From Lyophyllum atratum (Eukaryota; Basidiomycota; Agaricomycetes; Agaricales; Lyophyllaceae): a DNA stretch of 64,000 bases. The notes beneath the pieces are model-generated. The model was not told where the DNA came from, searched no databases, and saw only the letters and a program-made list of their open reading frames with translations. How positions within the stretch are numbered: the stretch's first letter is position 1; the number at the start of each line of letters is the position of its first letter. The stretch lies in contig JACGCN010000004.1 of the NCBI GenBank assembly GCA_014905825.1, positions 868,001 through 932,000 on the forward strand, given 5' to 3'. This document shows, piece after piece, positions 51,868-63,741 of this stretch. The translations under genes were made by a program, and so were the position numbers.

Positions 51868-53153
51868 CTAGTCTCCACGATGCTGCTGCGAGTATATCGT
51901 GCGCCCGGGGTTTTGTGCTACGCGGCCGAATGGCCCACCAGGCCCTTGGAGGAAGCCGCTCGCAGGTCCAGTGTACTGCCCCGGCCAGGTTTGTGGGTCT
52001 TCTGGAGTGGCAAGGGGCGATGCCTGTGACGTCGGATAATGATGAGGGGAGGCGTGTTCACTCGGTTCAAGGGATCGGGCGGGTGTGAGAGTTCCAGAAC
52101 GTGAGGGGACGGCACTGTGGCCGTTTGCGAGCGGGGACGGTCGAGCAGAGACAGACAACCGTCCATTTGGCACAGAGATGGAGGGCCCTGGGCCGCGAGC
52201 GTCAGTCCAGTCACTGTAGGCTCCATCTCCGTCGTGTTCATCGAGTGGGAGACTGCCGCTTGCTGCTCTGCTGTCTGTCCTTCGGTCGTGTCTGCTTGCT
52301 GAAGAGCTTCTACTGCCCTGCCCGTTTGTCGAACTTCTAATCTTCGGTTTGTTTTTGGATGCAGCTGGTGCTGATGCAGTCATATAGGTGGCTGGGCGTA
52401 TTGATAGCGACGCGCCGGGATCTTCGTCGAATTCCTCCTTTTCCTTGGCCGCGCGCATAAGTAGTGCCTCCGAAAGGGATACCGGCGCAGGAATCGTGTC
52501 TGAAAACAAGGATGACATGAGGATCGTGTAGCACGGGGTGAATCGTGCATACAGACCATTAAGGAACATGAACTCCTGGTACTGCTGCGTAGTGGCGGCT
52601 TCGAGAGATATATATTAGCGCGCCGAACACGCAAGGAGACAGATCAGAACCATACCCATGTCACCATAATTTACTGCCGCTCTCCGCTCCGCACTAGCTC
52701 TTAGCTGTCCAGCTTGAGTCATCCTTTTAATGAATTCCTCCTTGAATGATGTCAGGTTTACCATGTTGTCCTATGTCGAAGGAAACGCACTGTAGCAACT
52801 GAGAGAATGAAGAGTCCTTCCTTCGACAAAGCGAGGTTGCCGGTCACGCCTGAGATGAGTCTTCGGTTAGCCAAGTTCGAAAAAAGTAAGGGAAGTCATG
52901 GAGGCATACCGTCCGCCTGAATGATATTCTCGAGCCGCAGAGAGGGTAGCAGGCTATGGCCGGGTATACGCTGTCCACCCCCAGCCACTCCGTTTTGCAT
53001 GTCGACATCCGTGTCTGGTGTGTCGGAATCAGAATCGAGCTGGTCTACTTCATCTTCCATGTCTGATTCGACCATCTCCGGGGCACTCATGAAGCCAGGC
53101 TGATCTGGCGAAGGGTACGAAGGTTGGGCGGAGCCGTTGGCGTGGAGGGACAT
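51868..53153 (-). CDS. Histone-fold protein of the Dpb3/CHRAC-type (NF-YC-like) family
   Basis: The start is ATG 53153. An acidic N-terminal stretch (VESDMEDEVDQLDSDSDTPD) precedes the histone fold, which is assembled over three exons: SLLPSLRLENIIQADG, VTGNLALSKEGLFILSVAT, EEFIKRMTQAGQLRASAERR and AAVNYGDMAATTQQYQEFMF with LNDTIPAPVSL. This matches the CBFD/NF-YB/HMF fold of CHRAC1, POLE4 and Dpb3, which pair with a Dpb4-like partner in DNA polymerase epsilon and chromatin remodellers. The long Ser/Pro/Gly-rich C-terminal tail (about 190 residues) is disordered and has no counterpart in small Dpb3-type proteins. The exact orthologue (polymerase epsilon or CHRAC/ISW2) cannot be decided from sequence. 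Confidence 0.82.
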
Positions 53154-53420
53154 GGATTATGCGTTTGGATAGAAATAGGGAGGTGATGGGGTGAGCGATT
53201 CCGAGACAGCTGTGTCAAGGATGCATGGAAGCGGGTGACGGCTTTTCAGGGAGACTCGGCCAGGCAGCACTTGATGGAGGTCACGCTGGAAAGCATTTTT
53301 TCGCGGTTCAACTCGACCCTTTTACAAGTAAATACATGCTACTACGCAGCACACCAATATCCTGTACATTTACATCGTTCATGTTGGTAGTATGTTACAA
53401 CGAGGCCTGCCTGGAAAGAT

Positions 53421-53996
53421 TTATTCGATGGGGACTACCGTGCTCCCCTTGTCATCGGCCTTCTTAATGGTCAACTTGAGGATTCCGTGGTCCAAGGAGG
53501 CTGAAACACTTTTGCTATCCACTGGGCGGGGGAGCCACACAGTGCGTCGGAATGTGGCACCCCCGACAAAGGTGCGCTCAGAGGGTAACTCGTTTCCACC
53601 TTCATCCGTGGTCGTCACAGAAGTGCTGGATCCTAGTGTCATGTCAGTTGATACTGTTACAACTACTCAAACAATCAAAAAGGTCTTGTTCGACTTACTG
53701 CCTTCCGAACTAGCTGCCTCGTCACTAGCCTGCACCAGTTTCCCCTCGACTGTCACACTCCTTCCGTCGTCTCCGATCCGGACCTCAAGGTTGTCCTTCT
53801 TGACTCCGGGAACCTCGGCTTCCACGATATACTTGTCTTTCTCTTCCTTCACATTCATGGGCGGTTGGCCAAGCCCGAACAACGGGGTCCGATTTGCAAC
53901 GTGCCCGAAGCCGCCTGAACGGCCAGGGCGGACTGGGACGAGAGGCTCTTCCAGCGCTCGGAAGAGATCACGGAAAAGCTGGCGAGAAATAGACAT
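53421..53996 (-). CDS. Small heat-shock protein (Hsp20/alpha-crystallin)
   Basis: This is an ATP-independent holdase chaperone. The start MSISRQLFRDLFRALEEPLV at 53996 is followed by the alpha-crystallin domain: PPMNVKEEKDKYIVEAEVPG, VKKDNLEVRIGDDGRSVTVE and, after one intron near 53640-53700, ERTFVGGATFRRTVWLPRPV with SKSVSASLDHGILKLTIKKA. The domain ends with the GILKLTIKK strand, and an I-x-I-like STVVPIE closes the protein at 53421. The domain is complete. A heat-shock element and TATA box lie upstream. Confidence 0.93.
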
Positions 53997-54041
53997 GGCT
54001 TCGACTTCGTTCTATGAGTTCCAGACGCGCCATGACAGCGA

Positions 54042-54082
54042 ATATATACCCAAACGTAGAGCATTTCCAGAAAATTACAGAA
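54042..54082 (-). promoter_or_regulatory. TATA box and heat-shock element of the Hsp20 gene
   Basis: The top-strand sequence TTCCAGAAAATTACAGAA (54065-54082) fits TTC-nn-GAA-nn-TTC-nn-GAA with one mismatch, that is, four alternating HSF1 pentamers. A TATATA lies at about 54042-54048, between the element and the ATG at 53996. The spacing (about 50 bp TATA to ATG, element just upstream) is a typical heat-shock promoter. Confidence 0.65.
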
Positions 54083-54395
54083 CTATGCAGAAAAATGACC
54101 TCAACTGTTTCATTCCAGAGACTCGGTCTGGACTCCGTTAACAAATACGTATCAACTTGTAGCGTCACCACGTGGCGTTGCCTTGCTTGAGAGTCGGCAA
54201 CTTGGAAGTCGAAGTTACATACCTACATAGATGGCATGGAGACAACGCGGGTCCAAAAAATAAGAATCGAATGTCTGTGCTATTAGGTTACAAATGGTAG
54301 GGATGTGACAAGGTACAAGTACTCGAGTGTGCTCCAGATAAAATAGATACAAGGGTTACTTAGATGACAATAAAAATGCTCGGGAGAGGTCCTCA

Positions 54396-55662
54396 TCATG
54401 GAACACCTGGCCACTCCACCACCCACTGTGCCGCTACAGTATGCTCCTGGTCGTCGTCCTCTTCAAATTTAAGCTTGTACGTTGGCATGTACTTCGGAGA
54501 AGGAGCCGCCTGATCACTCTAGTCAGCGAACACCCCCGGCAACACATAACAACTCGACTAACCCGGGGGTTCAATTCTTTGGGCGGGGTTATCACCTCAG
54601 CGCGATAGAAGCAGCTGGTGTCAGGGTACAGCGCCATGACAGTCTGGCCTGCCTGGAACTCTTGGTAAGCGCTGACGTGCGCCGGGGAGTTTGGTGGCGC
54701 GCTAGGGTCTGGAAGGGGTATGATAGCGCGTAGGGTGGTGTTATATAGGCTAAAGAAAAATGAGACAAGACCGAATCCGTCATGGCAAGATTCTGTCACA
54801 TACAGCCCAGGTTGTCCGTCTTCTTGTGGTTCAGCATCCTGTACTTCGTATCTTATAGGAAACTATCAGTGCCCGGAAATGGATAGCACCATCCTCGATA
54901 TACCTATTTTTGTCCGCATTTATGCATCTTGTGATAAGAGCGAGAATCCAGGTGTTTTCGTCGTTATCAGCTCCACCATTTGCGGGCTTGCCTGGTGGAG
55001 GGTGAAATGCTACTTTCCTACCTTCTAAAAGTGGGAGTTGCTTCGCTAATGCTTCTCGACGTGCCTTGGGGTCGCGGGAAAACGGTATGACGGGAGATGG
55101 GCCTACAGAATTCCGCGCGGGGAGGGTTATAGAAACACTACGACTGCTCGGAATAGCACTTTGAGGAATGGCTCCAGGGACGGCAGATGGAGAAGGCGCT
55201 CGAGGACGCTTAAGGCGTTTTTCTACTTATTATGGAGATTTGAAGTAAAATTAGTTGGACGTCAGGCGGTCGCTTGCATCCCTTACCTTGCGGAACTTGG
55301 TCCGGAGGAGCCTTTCTCAAGGCGATCAAAACACCTACACGTTCAATGGCATCTTCAAGGGCCCTAAAAAAATATTAAAAGCGAGTTTTCAGTTGCGCGC
55401 TCCGCTGTCGAGAGTTTCAGCCCTACTTGGCCTCTTCCTCCGCGGCTATTTGGATGTCACGAAGTCCAGGCGAGAGTTTCTTGTAAGTCATTTTTACACC
55501 GTCCAGGCCCTCCGCCGGCAGTGTGTCATCGATAGGCCATGCCGATATCAGCCTGTTTACCCGTTCAATCGTCTCTAGAGTCGGATGGCTCGAATATTTA
55601 TTCGACAACGCTGTTAGTGATTCCGCGGCATGAGCCCAACATTCCACTTCTGTGAAAAACAT
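54396..55662 (-). CDS. SGF29: SAGA-complex subunit SGF29 (tandem tudor)
   Basis: SGF29 reads H3K4me2/3 for the SAGA acetyltransferase complex. The N-terminal helical part is WAHAAESLTALSNKYSSHPT with TIERVNRLISAWPIDD. The SGF29_C tudor region follows: EGRKVAFHPPPGKPANGG, NDENTWILALITRCINADKN, DPSAPPNSPAHVSAYQEFQA, GQTVMALYPDTSCFYRAEVI, KYMPTYKLKFEEDDDQEHTV and ending QWVVEWPGVP at 54396. The aromatic YPDTSCFY pocket and the EEDDD acidic patch are present. ATG 55662 is the first in-frame start, but TTTTTCACAG at that point looks like an acceptor. An alternative 16-nt first exon (MDRRR, ATG at 55747) would splice to it in frame. Confidence 0.88.
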
Positions 55663-55989
55663 GGTTAAGAAGAGCGGGCGAGAAAAATAAATTCGACTGG
55701 CCTTCAGATGAGGCGGGGCGCGTTGGTAGACCTCGCCGTCTGTCCATATAGAGTGCGTCGAAGGCTGGGGCTACCAGCTTTCATCAACACCGTTTAGGAC
55801 TATGATGCTTTGAGTCAAGTTTGAACTTGTTCAATAAATTCCACGCGTCAGATTCGGAGTCCGCCCCGAGGCAAATCGGGCACAGCTATCAGATAAGATT
55901 ACATTTGTCATTATTCTTCTAGGGCCTACCAACTTCAAAGTAGAATACACGAAACGCTAAGTACAACGACGAGGAGATTGATACATTGA

Positions 55990-57042
55990 TTATGAGGCAG
56001 AAGAAGCTTGGGGCGGTGCTGCGAGTTTACGCAACGATACGTCGTAAACGACTGCGGAAAGTCAGCATCCACAACTCCAGCGAAAAGTAGGCAAGGTACA
56101 CGCCTTCCTCGATTTTTTTGATATCATATTTCAAACTGTCGAATCGCCGTCGTAGTGTGTCATTCTTCAAGTTGAGCTATACAGAATGTGAGAATCTGAA
56201 CATCCCCAAACACTCGGAGCGTCACCATAGAGAATCCACTAAATATATCTTTCACGAAGATCGATATGTGGATCGGTTCCTCAAAATTGCCCAATGTCAC
56301 GGCATTGACGGCCAAACGGGACTATATGACGGGTGTGAGGAGTGAAGAGTTTCGACGGATGTAAACGAGGGTGCTGCCATTATCGGGAAAGATGTTCAGA
56401 GCAGAAGAAAGACGCACTAGTTCATTCACTAGGCTGATCAGCCCGTGAAGATAGTCCTCAACCGGGAGCGCTAGGCGATCCTTCCACTCATCCTTGACTG
56501 GCAGAGCAAGATTTGATGCTACTCTCAAATAGCCGGCAGTAGAATATGCTCACTTCCCAGGATTTCAGCAACTTGAGGTAAGGAAATCAGAGTGCGAGTT
56601 GAGAGATATTCGATAAGCGAAGCAGTGAATACGGCAGATCGGAGAGAATTCGACCACATATCTTTCCACCGCCAGAACTGGTTTTCGGGAATGAGGCCCA
56701 CAAGAGCTCCCGTCGTCTCCTGGCAGCTCAATAAGACTGGTCGTATACTATCCAGGAGCGCAGGTACTGCAGACATGGATTTTCCTTAGCAGACGTTGAC
56801 GTGTTGCCCGCAACACAGAGAGGCCTCACTGGATTCTGGGCGCGTGGAGTGTATCTTGTTAAGCATCCCAACCATAGTCCGCGTTTTCTTGTCCAAGTCG
56901 GCGACTTGGTCCTTGATTTTCTACGAAAACGAGTTCGACCATCATGCCTCCGGATCAACCATGACGCAGGGGATGATACCTCTCTCAGTTCCACGTCCCG
57001 TTCGAGGAGAAGATTGAGATTTTCGAGGTCTTTGGAATCCAT
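55990..57042 (-). CDS. TSN: Translin
   Basis: Translin binds single-stranded DNA/RNA and, with TRAX, forms the C3PO nuclease. The start is MDSKDLENLNLLLERDVELR at 57042. Blocks in order: DLDKKTRTMVGMLNKIHSTR, VPALLDSIRPVLLSCQETTG, PENQFWRWKDMWSNSLRSAV, LISLPQVAEILG, WKDRLALPVEDYLHGLISLV, then NEL joined to SRLAVNAVTLGNFEEP, SIFVKDIFSGFSM, LNLKNDTLRRRFDSLKYDIK and VVYDVSLRKLAAPPQASSAS. The last join (KKIEE to VVYDV) needs a GC donor (GAAG|GCGTGT) with a CCGCAG acceptor; reading through instead gives a different tail of about 20 residues. The gene is divergent from SEN1 with 228 bp between start codons. Confidence 0.92.
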
Positions 57043-57270
57043 GGGTTTATGATTGGAGACTGAGTAGTTCGGAAGGTGAGACTTGTAATTTTTTGTATTT
57101 CAATTTGTCCACGTCTCACGTGTACAGACCTTGACTCAACCCAGCGCGTCCGGCTGCTTATTTTCTTTCACCATCTGTTCTCCTCACCGCAATATCCCAT
57201 TTCCCCCTGATCTGCTCTGCAGATCCCATTATATTCCCCTCCCAACGCTCCTCGCAGCACCTGTCATATC

Positions 57271-60200
57271 ATGGGGAGCTCAACTAATATCCACCATATA
57301 CTCGCCACTCTACGCGATGCACCCGTCGACACCGAACACATGTCGGGGAGCGTCCTGACAACGGTGTATAACCACCTCATGAATATCCCAAGTGCCTCGG
57401 ACAATATTCTTCACTGGTTCTGTCACCGTGCCGAGCCCGATACGTTGGAGGCTGCGACATTTTTGATTCGGATGTTTGCTTACGAGAAGGTGGACCAGTG
57501 GAGAGAGAAATTCCATGCGTGTATGACTCGTTGTCCGGACTGTGTTTTAGGCCTTGAGCGGGCCAAGGTGACTTCAAGGAACACGTACGTCGCGCCTATT
57601 CAAGTTGGCTCGAAAGCGTTTACCTTTGTCTTCTTAGGTATTTCGGCGCGTACGACGAACACGTCTTGAATGCCTTCTATCAAACATTAGAAACATGGGA
57701 GCTTGACATGGTGCTTCAGGACCTAACCAAGGCGACCCTTCTAGGCCAGCCAGCAAATTCTGTACAACAAACACTTTCAGCTGCTCCTCCGGCGGTGGCG
57801 TACCGTATGGTGTCGAATTGGACAATTTTCAAGGATTCTAGGATTTTATCTGTCATCCACGAATACCCGCCCACCGGACCTTTCCCTATTTGGCCAAAGG
57901 ACCCGCTACCACCAGGAATGCTTGTCCTGTTAATGGACGATAAACCTAATGTTCGACGTTGGGCTGAAGCGCATGCTGCGAAATGCGCCGTCGTTCCCAT
58001 GTCGAACGACCATTTTGTTGGCTCATACTTGGACGCTGTCGAAATCATCGGACGCCACCTCACCGATCCGGCATTGAATGCAAACCTACCCTTTTCATTC
58101 GCTCTTGATCCTTCCGACCTATGGTCAGGCTTTCGGACCGTTTTACGCCACATTCCCATTGAAGCCCTTGGCTCCACTACCCGAGAATATTCTGACCTTC
58201 GTGGAATTGTAGCAAGGCATCTATATGATACCGGACCTCGTTAGTTGCTTTGCCTTTTATTCTTCTTGCTGGCACAAACTTGACTACTGCTTTTGATATC
58301 CATTCGACCAGACTTTTTGCATATTTTCCAATGCTTTCTCCTCCTCCTTAAACGTATGGGAGACAAATTTTGGGTTGGCGAAGGACCCGAATTTCCTCAA
58401 CTCGTGTTCGATTCAGTGAAGGATAATAAGTCCTTCTCTGATGTCTTACAGACGATCGACCTGTCTATGGAGCGTCCTTGGTTTCTTGGCTGGTTTCCAG
58501 AATTTTTGCATACCATTTCCAACCTGCCTATCTACGGGGAGGTCCTGGCGAAGATGGCGGACTTTTTGTGCGGAGAGACGCAGCACGAGCGCTTTCACGA
58601 TGCTCGGCCCATGATTATGTTGACTGCCACCCGCGTAAGCATCGCATTGTTCGATAATACAGTTGCCTCATACTCCTTCAGCTGCTCTCATCCGTCCTAC
58701 GAAAATGTCAATCCGATAATAAATATCCTCATCGTCAAGCCCTATACAACACTTTCGATATCCACGGGGAGACTTTTCTCGCGGTAGCCTTTGCACGCGC
58801 GTATGAGTCCGAAAAGTGGAAACCCGCTCGCTCTGCCGCTCGCACCCTTATCACGACTGTTTTGGAGTCTGACATCGACGAAATTGTCAACACTATTATG
58901 CGCCTGACCAGCGTCCTTGCTAAGATGCACCGCCCTGAGGGGCGGGGATTCAAGGCAAATATTCCAACGCTCTCTATACGAAACTCGACTTGGAAGAAAT
59001 TGTATTCGACCATTCAAACTAATGATCCCGCTGGAATCGCCACCCTCGCTGCGCTTGTGGCAAGGACTTGTCATATCGACACTCTCAATCCGAAACACTT
59101 CTCCCATGTTTTCACGATTCCTGCCGCGGATGGTTGCCAGACCGCAGAAGCAGCCCTGAAGGAGGTCAATCGATCGTTGGACATGGTTAGGCATGGCTTC
59201 CTTGGAGCTATGACCAGGTATGCCGACTACAACACATCCACAGCTGCGCTAGATCTGCTGCGTCGACCTGGTGTCGTAAAACACATCATGAAGATCACCT
59301 TGTCCCCCATAGAGGACTTACAAGTCGCTGCCCAGGTATTAGTGGGTCTCGCCTTCGACGTCGACGCACGCCAAGAATGTTTGCGAGCTTTGCTCGAAAA
59401 CGTTCCAGGCGAAGCTTTGGAAGGAATTCTTGAATTCCTCACAACCTTCAAAGAATATGCCCCCATAATGCCCGAGGCATGCAACTTATCGAAATCTCTC
59501 GTCCGTGGTTTTACGGATATCCTCGAGGTCCTGTCGGCAACTCCAAACGGCCTGCTACACTCACAGCATTTCTTAAGTCCTGACAAGGACAATGGGCCCG
59601 CAGCGAGCCTTGTAAACCTTTGGACGTTGATGACAAAATCACTCACTGTCATTTTCAAGCGGACTCCTTTGTGGGCCCCCTACTTCGATAACCAAGAAAT
59701 GGTCGTTTGGATGCGCGACGCACTCATATTCGCCAGAGATATGCTAGCAACTTGGAGGGTCATCGAGCATGCTGCAAATTCACGGGAGCCAGCTGCCACC
59801 CGTGACTCAGGGAAACTCTCGCCAATAGGCAAACGCATGGCGAACGGCCTGCAGGAGGTTCTTTTTGAACTAACTCGATGGCTACGGCTCACAGACGAGG
59901 AACTTCTTCATCAATCGTTCTCCTTACTTACCTCCCTTCTTGCGTGTTTCCGTGATGCCGGCCTCACGCCTGGAGACGAAACGACGGCACGGCTCAGAAA
60001 GTTTATCGAATCCGCTCGGAAGAAAGGAGTAGATCCCTCCCAATTGAATAGCCGTCTGGACCCGAGCAGATTGCTGACGCTTGAGGCTGCGCTCGATGAC
60101 TTCGAAGATGTTGTCGAGATCACACCTGTCGTGCCTCTGAAGGCAAAGGCGAAGGAGCCACTGGTAAAGGGCAAGAACGTCGCATCCACAGAACATCGAT

Positions 60201-63200
60201 TCATCATGACCTCTGCCAAATCGAAATCGAAACCTATTCCAAGTGTGTCTTCACGCACTTCATCGACGTCAACAAAGTCACACTACTTCACGGACCGCGA
60301 TCAGCAGAAAGTTGATGCGGACATACCTGTACCAACATTCCGGAAGTCGTCGACCATCGCTGCTCCCGCAAAACCACTGGCTGGAACCTCGGCTCGGGTT
60401 TCAACGGCAGGCCCCAAATTCGAAGGACGTGTCCCGATTTCGAAGGCAGAGTCCAGCTCCGAATCAGAAAGCGACAGCGAGGGAGACGCGCAACCAGGAG
60501 GGTTGGCACGTCTTTCTATGTTACAACGTTCTCCGAAGATCAAGAAACCCGTAGAACGTCGACAGATTATGACGCTGGATATTCCTGTTCAAAAGAGCGC
60601 TATGCAAGAGCGACTTTCACGCAGGGACGAGACTCGCCATGCCGCTATCCGACTCAACCCTGATATTTCCCTGCTGCACAAAGCGCTCCTGGCATGGAAC
60701 TACGAACATACTGGTCCTAGACCTCCTGGGGACAATCTGGAATATATCAAGGTTCCAGGTAGCTTCAAGACTTACGATGAATATAAACGAATTCTTGAGC
60801 CTCTCCTGCTATTGGATTTGTGGGCTCAGATAGTGCAAGCGAAGGAGGAGGAGCAGGATATTCTCGACATCAAAGTTACTTCCCGCCAGTTCTCTGATCA
60901 ATGGCTTGACCTCGAGATTTCATTCACGGGCAGCATAAAGAAGGATTGGTATCTATCTGACACGGACCTCGTCCTCTTACGACATCCCGGCTCCCAGAAG
61001 TGTATCATGGCCAAAACGACAAGGTACAAGTCGATACCGCATGGCCCTCAACAGGGAACACAAGCATCCCTGCGCTGTTATGCCAAAAATGACCCCGGTT
61101 TGGAGATGAACTCCGTCTGGCAGCTAAGAAAAATTTTAAAGTGCGTCCCCTTCAGCATTCACTGTAATCTGCCCTGACCATTATTAGTTTGACGACAGTG
61201 CAGCGTGAATATGCCAGCCTCATGGCCGTGCCCTACTATGACCACTTCAACACCATCCTACAACCCCGTCTGCCTAATCGTCCGAAAATCGAAGAGAAGG
61301 ATGTCAGGGAGACCATGGCGATGTACCGCGTCAACGAACCACAGGCCAAGGCCATACAGAGCGCACTTCGCTCTGAGGGTTTCGTTCTGATTCAAGGGTA
61401 TGCCTCCAAATCTCTGCAGCTACACAACCCTAATCTCTGTCCCATGAAGACCCCCAGGGACGGGAAAAACATCGACGATCTGTAGTCTCGTTGCTGCTTC
61501 TTTATCTAGTTCGAAGCCTACCATCATTGTTGGAGGACGCGGTGGTCCAGCAACGCAAGCTCCTTCAAAGATTCTCCTTTGCGCGCCCAGTAATGCCGCG
61601 ATTGACGAAATAGCGGCGCGAATCCATATGAATTCTTTTGGTCCGAAAAAGCCTGGTTCGATCAAAGTGGTTCGCATTGGAGTAACAAAGACCAGGAACG
61701 CAAATGTCCAGGAAATTTGTCTGGACAACTTGGTGGAGGCAAAGGTTGCGTTGGACGAAGCCAAGTCTGGCAAGCCAGTAGATGCCTCGACGGAAATCGT
61801 GGCCTTGCAGCATGAAATCGAATCTCTAAAGCAGAAGAAATTGCAGAAGGAGCAGGAGAAAGAAAATACCCACGACAATGGTGCGAGGAAACAAGCACTC
61901 ATCGATGAAATATCGCAGCTGCGTGCCCGTCAAACCAACCTTGTCAGAGAGTTGAACCGTCGCCGGGATCAGAACAAGTCCAAGATGCGCGATCTTGATG
62001 CCAAACGCAGGGCGTTCAAGTTGGACGTACTTCAGGAGGCAGATGTGATCTGTGCAACTTTGTCAGGAGCGGCAATGGAACTCCTCGGGCGTTTCGAATT
62101 CGAGATGGTCATCATCGACGAAGCGGCACAGTGCGTTGAGCTCAGCTCATTGATACCTCTCAAGTATCGATCAAATCGATGCGTAATGGTCGGAGACCCT
62201 CAGCAACTCCCTCCAACCGTCATCTCGCAAGAGGTTAGTTCATGTCTAGCCAAGTCGACCAATTGCTTATTCACCCTCTTTTTTCTCTCCTAAAGGCCTG
62301 CCGCTTCAATTACAATGAGTCGCTCTTTGTTCGGCTTCAAAAACATCGACCTGACACAGTCCATCTTCTGAGGTGAGCCAATAGTCTTTCCTGAGTTCCA
62401 CTGTCTCACTGGAAGGGTATTCAGCATTCAATACCGCATGCATCCCGATATCAGTTCCCTCCCTAGTCGAGTATTCTATCAAGGAAAGCTACTGGATGGC
62501 CCTGAAATGAAGATCAAGACGAAACAGCCGTGGCATTCCAATCCTAAGTTTGGGACTTACCGCTTTTACAACGTGGTCAAAGGTTTAGAGGAGTCCGGGA
62601 GCCGTGCCAGTCTCAAAAACATGGCTGAGTGCAGAGTTGCAGTCGCATTGTATGCGCGCCTGGTTCAGGAGTTTTCCTCGATCGATTTTAGTTATCGTGT
62701 CGGGATAGTATCCATGTACCGGGCGCAGATTGTAGAACTTCGCCGTCAATTCACGGAGCGCTTTGGTCCACAGATACTGGAAACTGTGGATTTCAATACT
62801 GTGGACGGATTTCAAGGCCAGGAGAAAGATATTATCATTCTTTCTTGCGTTCGATCAGGCCCTGGCTTACAATCCATTGGGTTTTTGTCTGGTATGTGTG
62901 TCATTATAATGAAGGAAATTTTGTTGACTTCGGCATAGACTATCGACGTATGAATGTTGCTCTCACCCGAGCAAAATCATCTCTGTTTATCCTAGGAAAC
63001 GCACCCACCCTCGAACGAAGTGACAACACGTGGCGTGATATCGTTGTGGATGCGCGCACGAGGTCATCCTTGTTAAATGTGAGCTTCCCCAACTTAAGCC
63101 AGTGCTTCCATTTATACTTGACAGACGGACCCTTCATTCTTCACTACCTCAACGTCAGCGACCACGGTCCTTCCGCCACCTTCACCAACCAAGCCCTCTA

Positions 63201-63641
63201 AAGTAATAGCTCCTGCGCCGATACCAACTGACTTGGTAACCCCCCGAAGTTTCAAGTCTACTCCACAAATCGCTGGGCCATCCAGACTTCCGCAGGCCAA
63301 ATCTGATATGGATCTACGACCTGATAATGTTGCGCGCCACGATGTGAACCTGTCGTCCAGAGACAAGCAACTCGCTAACATTCCGCGCCCCGGTGTCACG
63401 CCTTCCGGTCTGAAACGACCTGCTGAAAGTATTGAACCTTCTCCGCGACTTCCGGAACCTGGGAGCAACAAGCCCCGACCACCTCCAGCCAAACGTCAAA
63501 AGCAATCCAGCATATTTATTCCTAAAGCTAATAAAAAGGTGTGTTTTAACGTGATAAAGTTTGCTATACTCCCTCACTCCTGTCTAGCGACCAACTGATG
63601 GCGGTGAGGGTCCGCCGAACAATAGACGACGACTACCATGA
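57271..63641 (+). CDS. SEN1: SEN1-type SF1B RNA/DNA helicase
   Basis: Sen1 unwinds R-loops and ends transcription of non-coding RNAs. The start is MGSSTNIHHILATLRDAPVD at 57271. The Sen1 N-terminal helical domain runs over about 1,000 residues (LDMVLQDLTKATLLG, MLVLLMDDKPNVRRWAEAHA), then a Ser-rich linker. Helicase motifs: Q-like VNEPQAKAIQSAL, Walker A GPPGTGKTSTICSLVA (completed across the 61398 intron), LLCAPSNAAIDEIAARI, VIIDEAAQCVELSSLIP, GDPQQLPPTVISQE, QYRMHPDISSLPS, VDGFQGQEKDIIILS and MNVALTRAKSSLFILG. A coiled prong region lies between motifs I and II (IVALQHEIESLKQKKLQKEQ). The C-terminal tail is Pro-rich and basic, ending DGGEGPPNNRRRLP with TGA at 63639-63641. All catalytic motifs are intact. 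Confidence 0.93.
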
Positions 63642-63741
63642 CACTTTCAACACCATACCCCCCGGAATACATTATTTCCATGCTAAATAGAGATTGGATA
63701 CCTTATACACTTCATAATACTTTTGGGTTTAAACTATCGCA

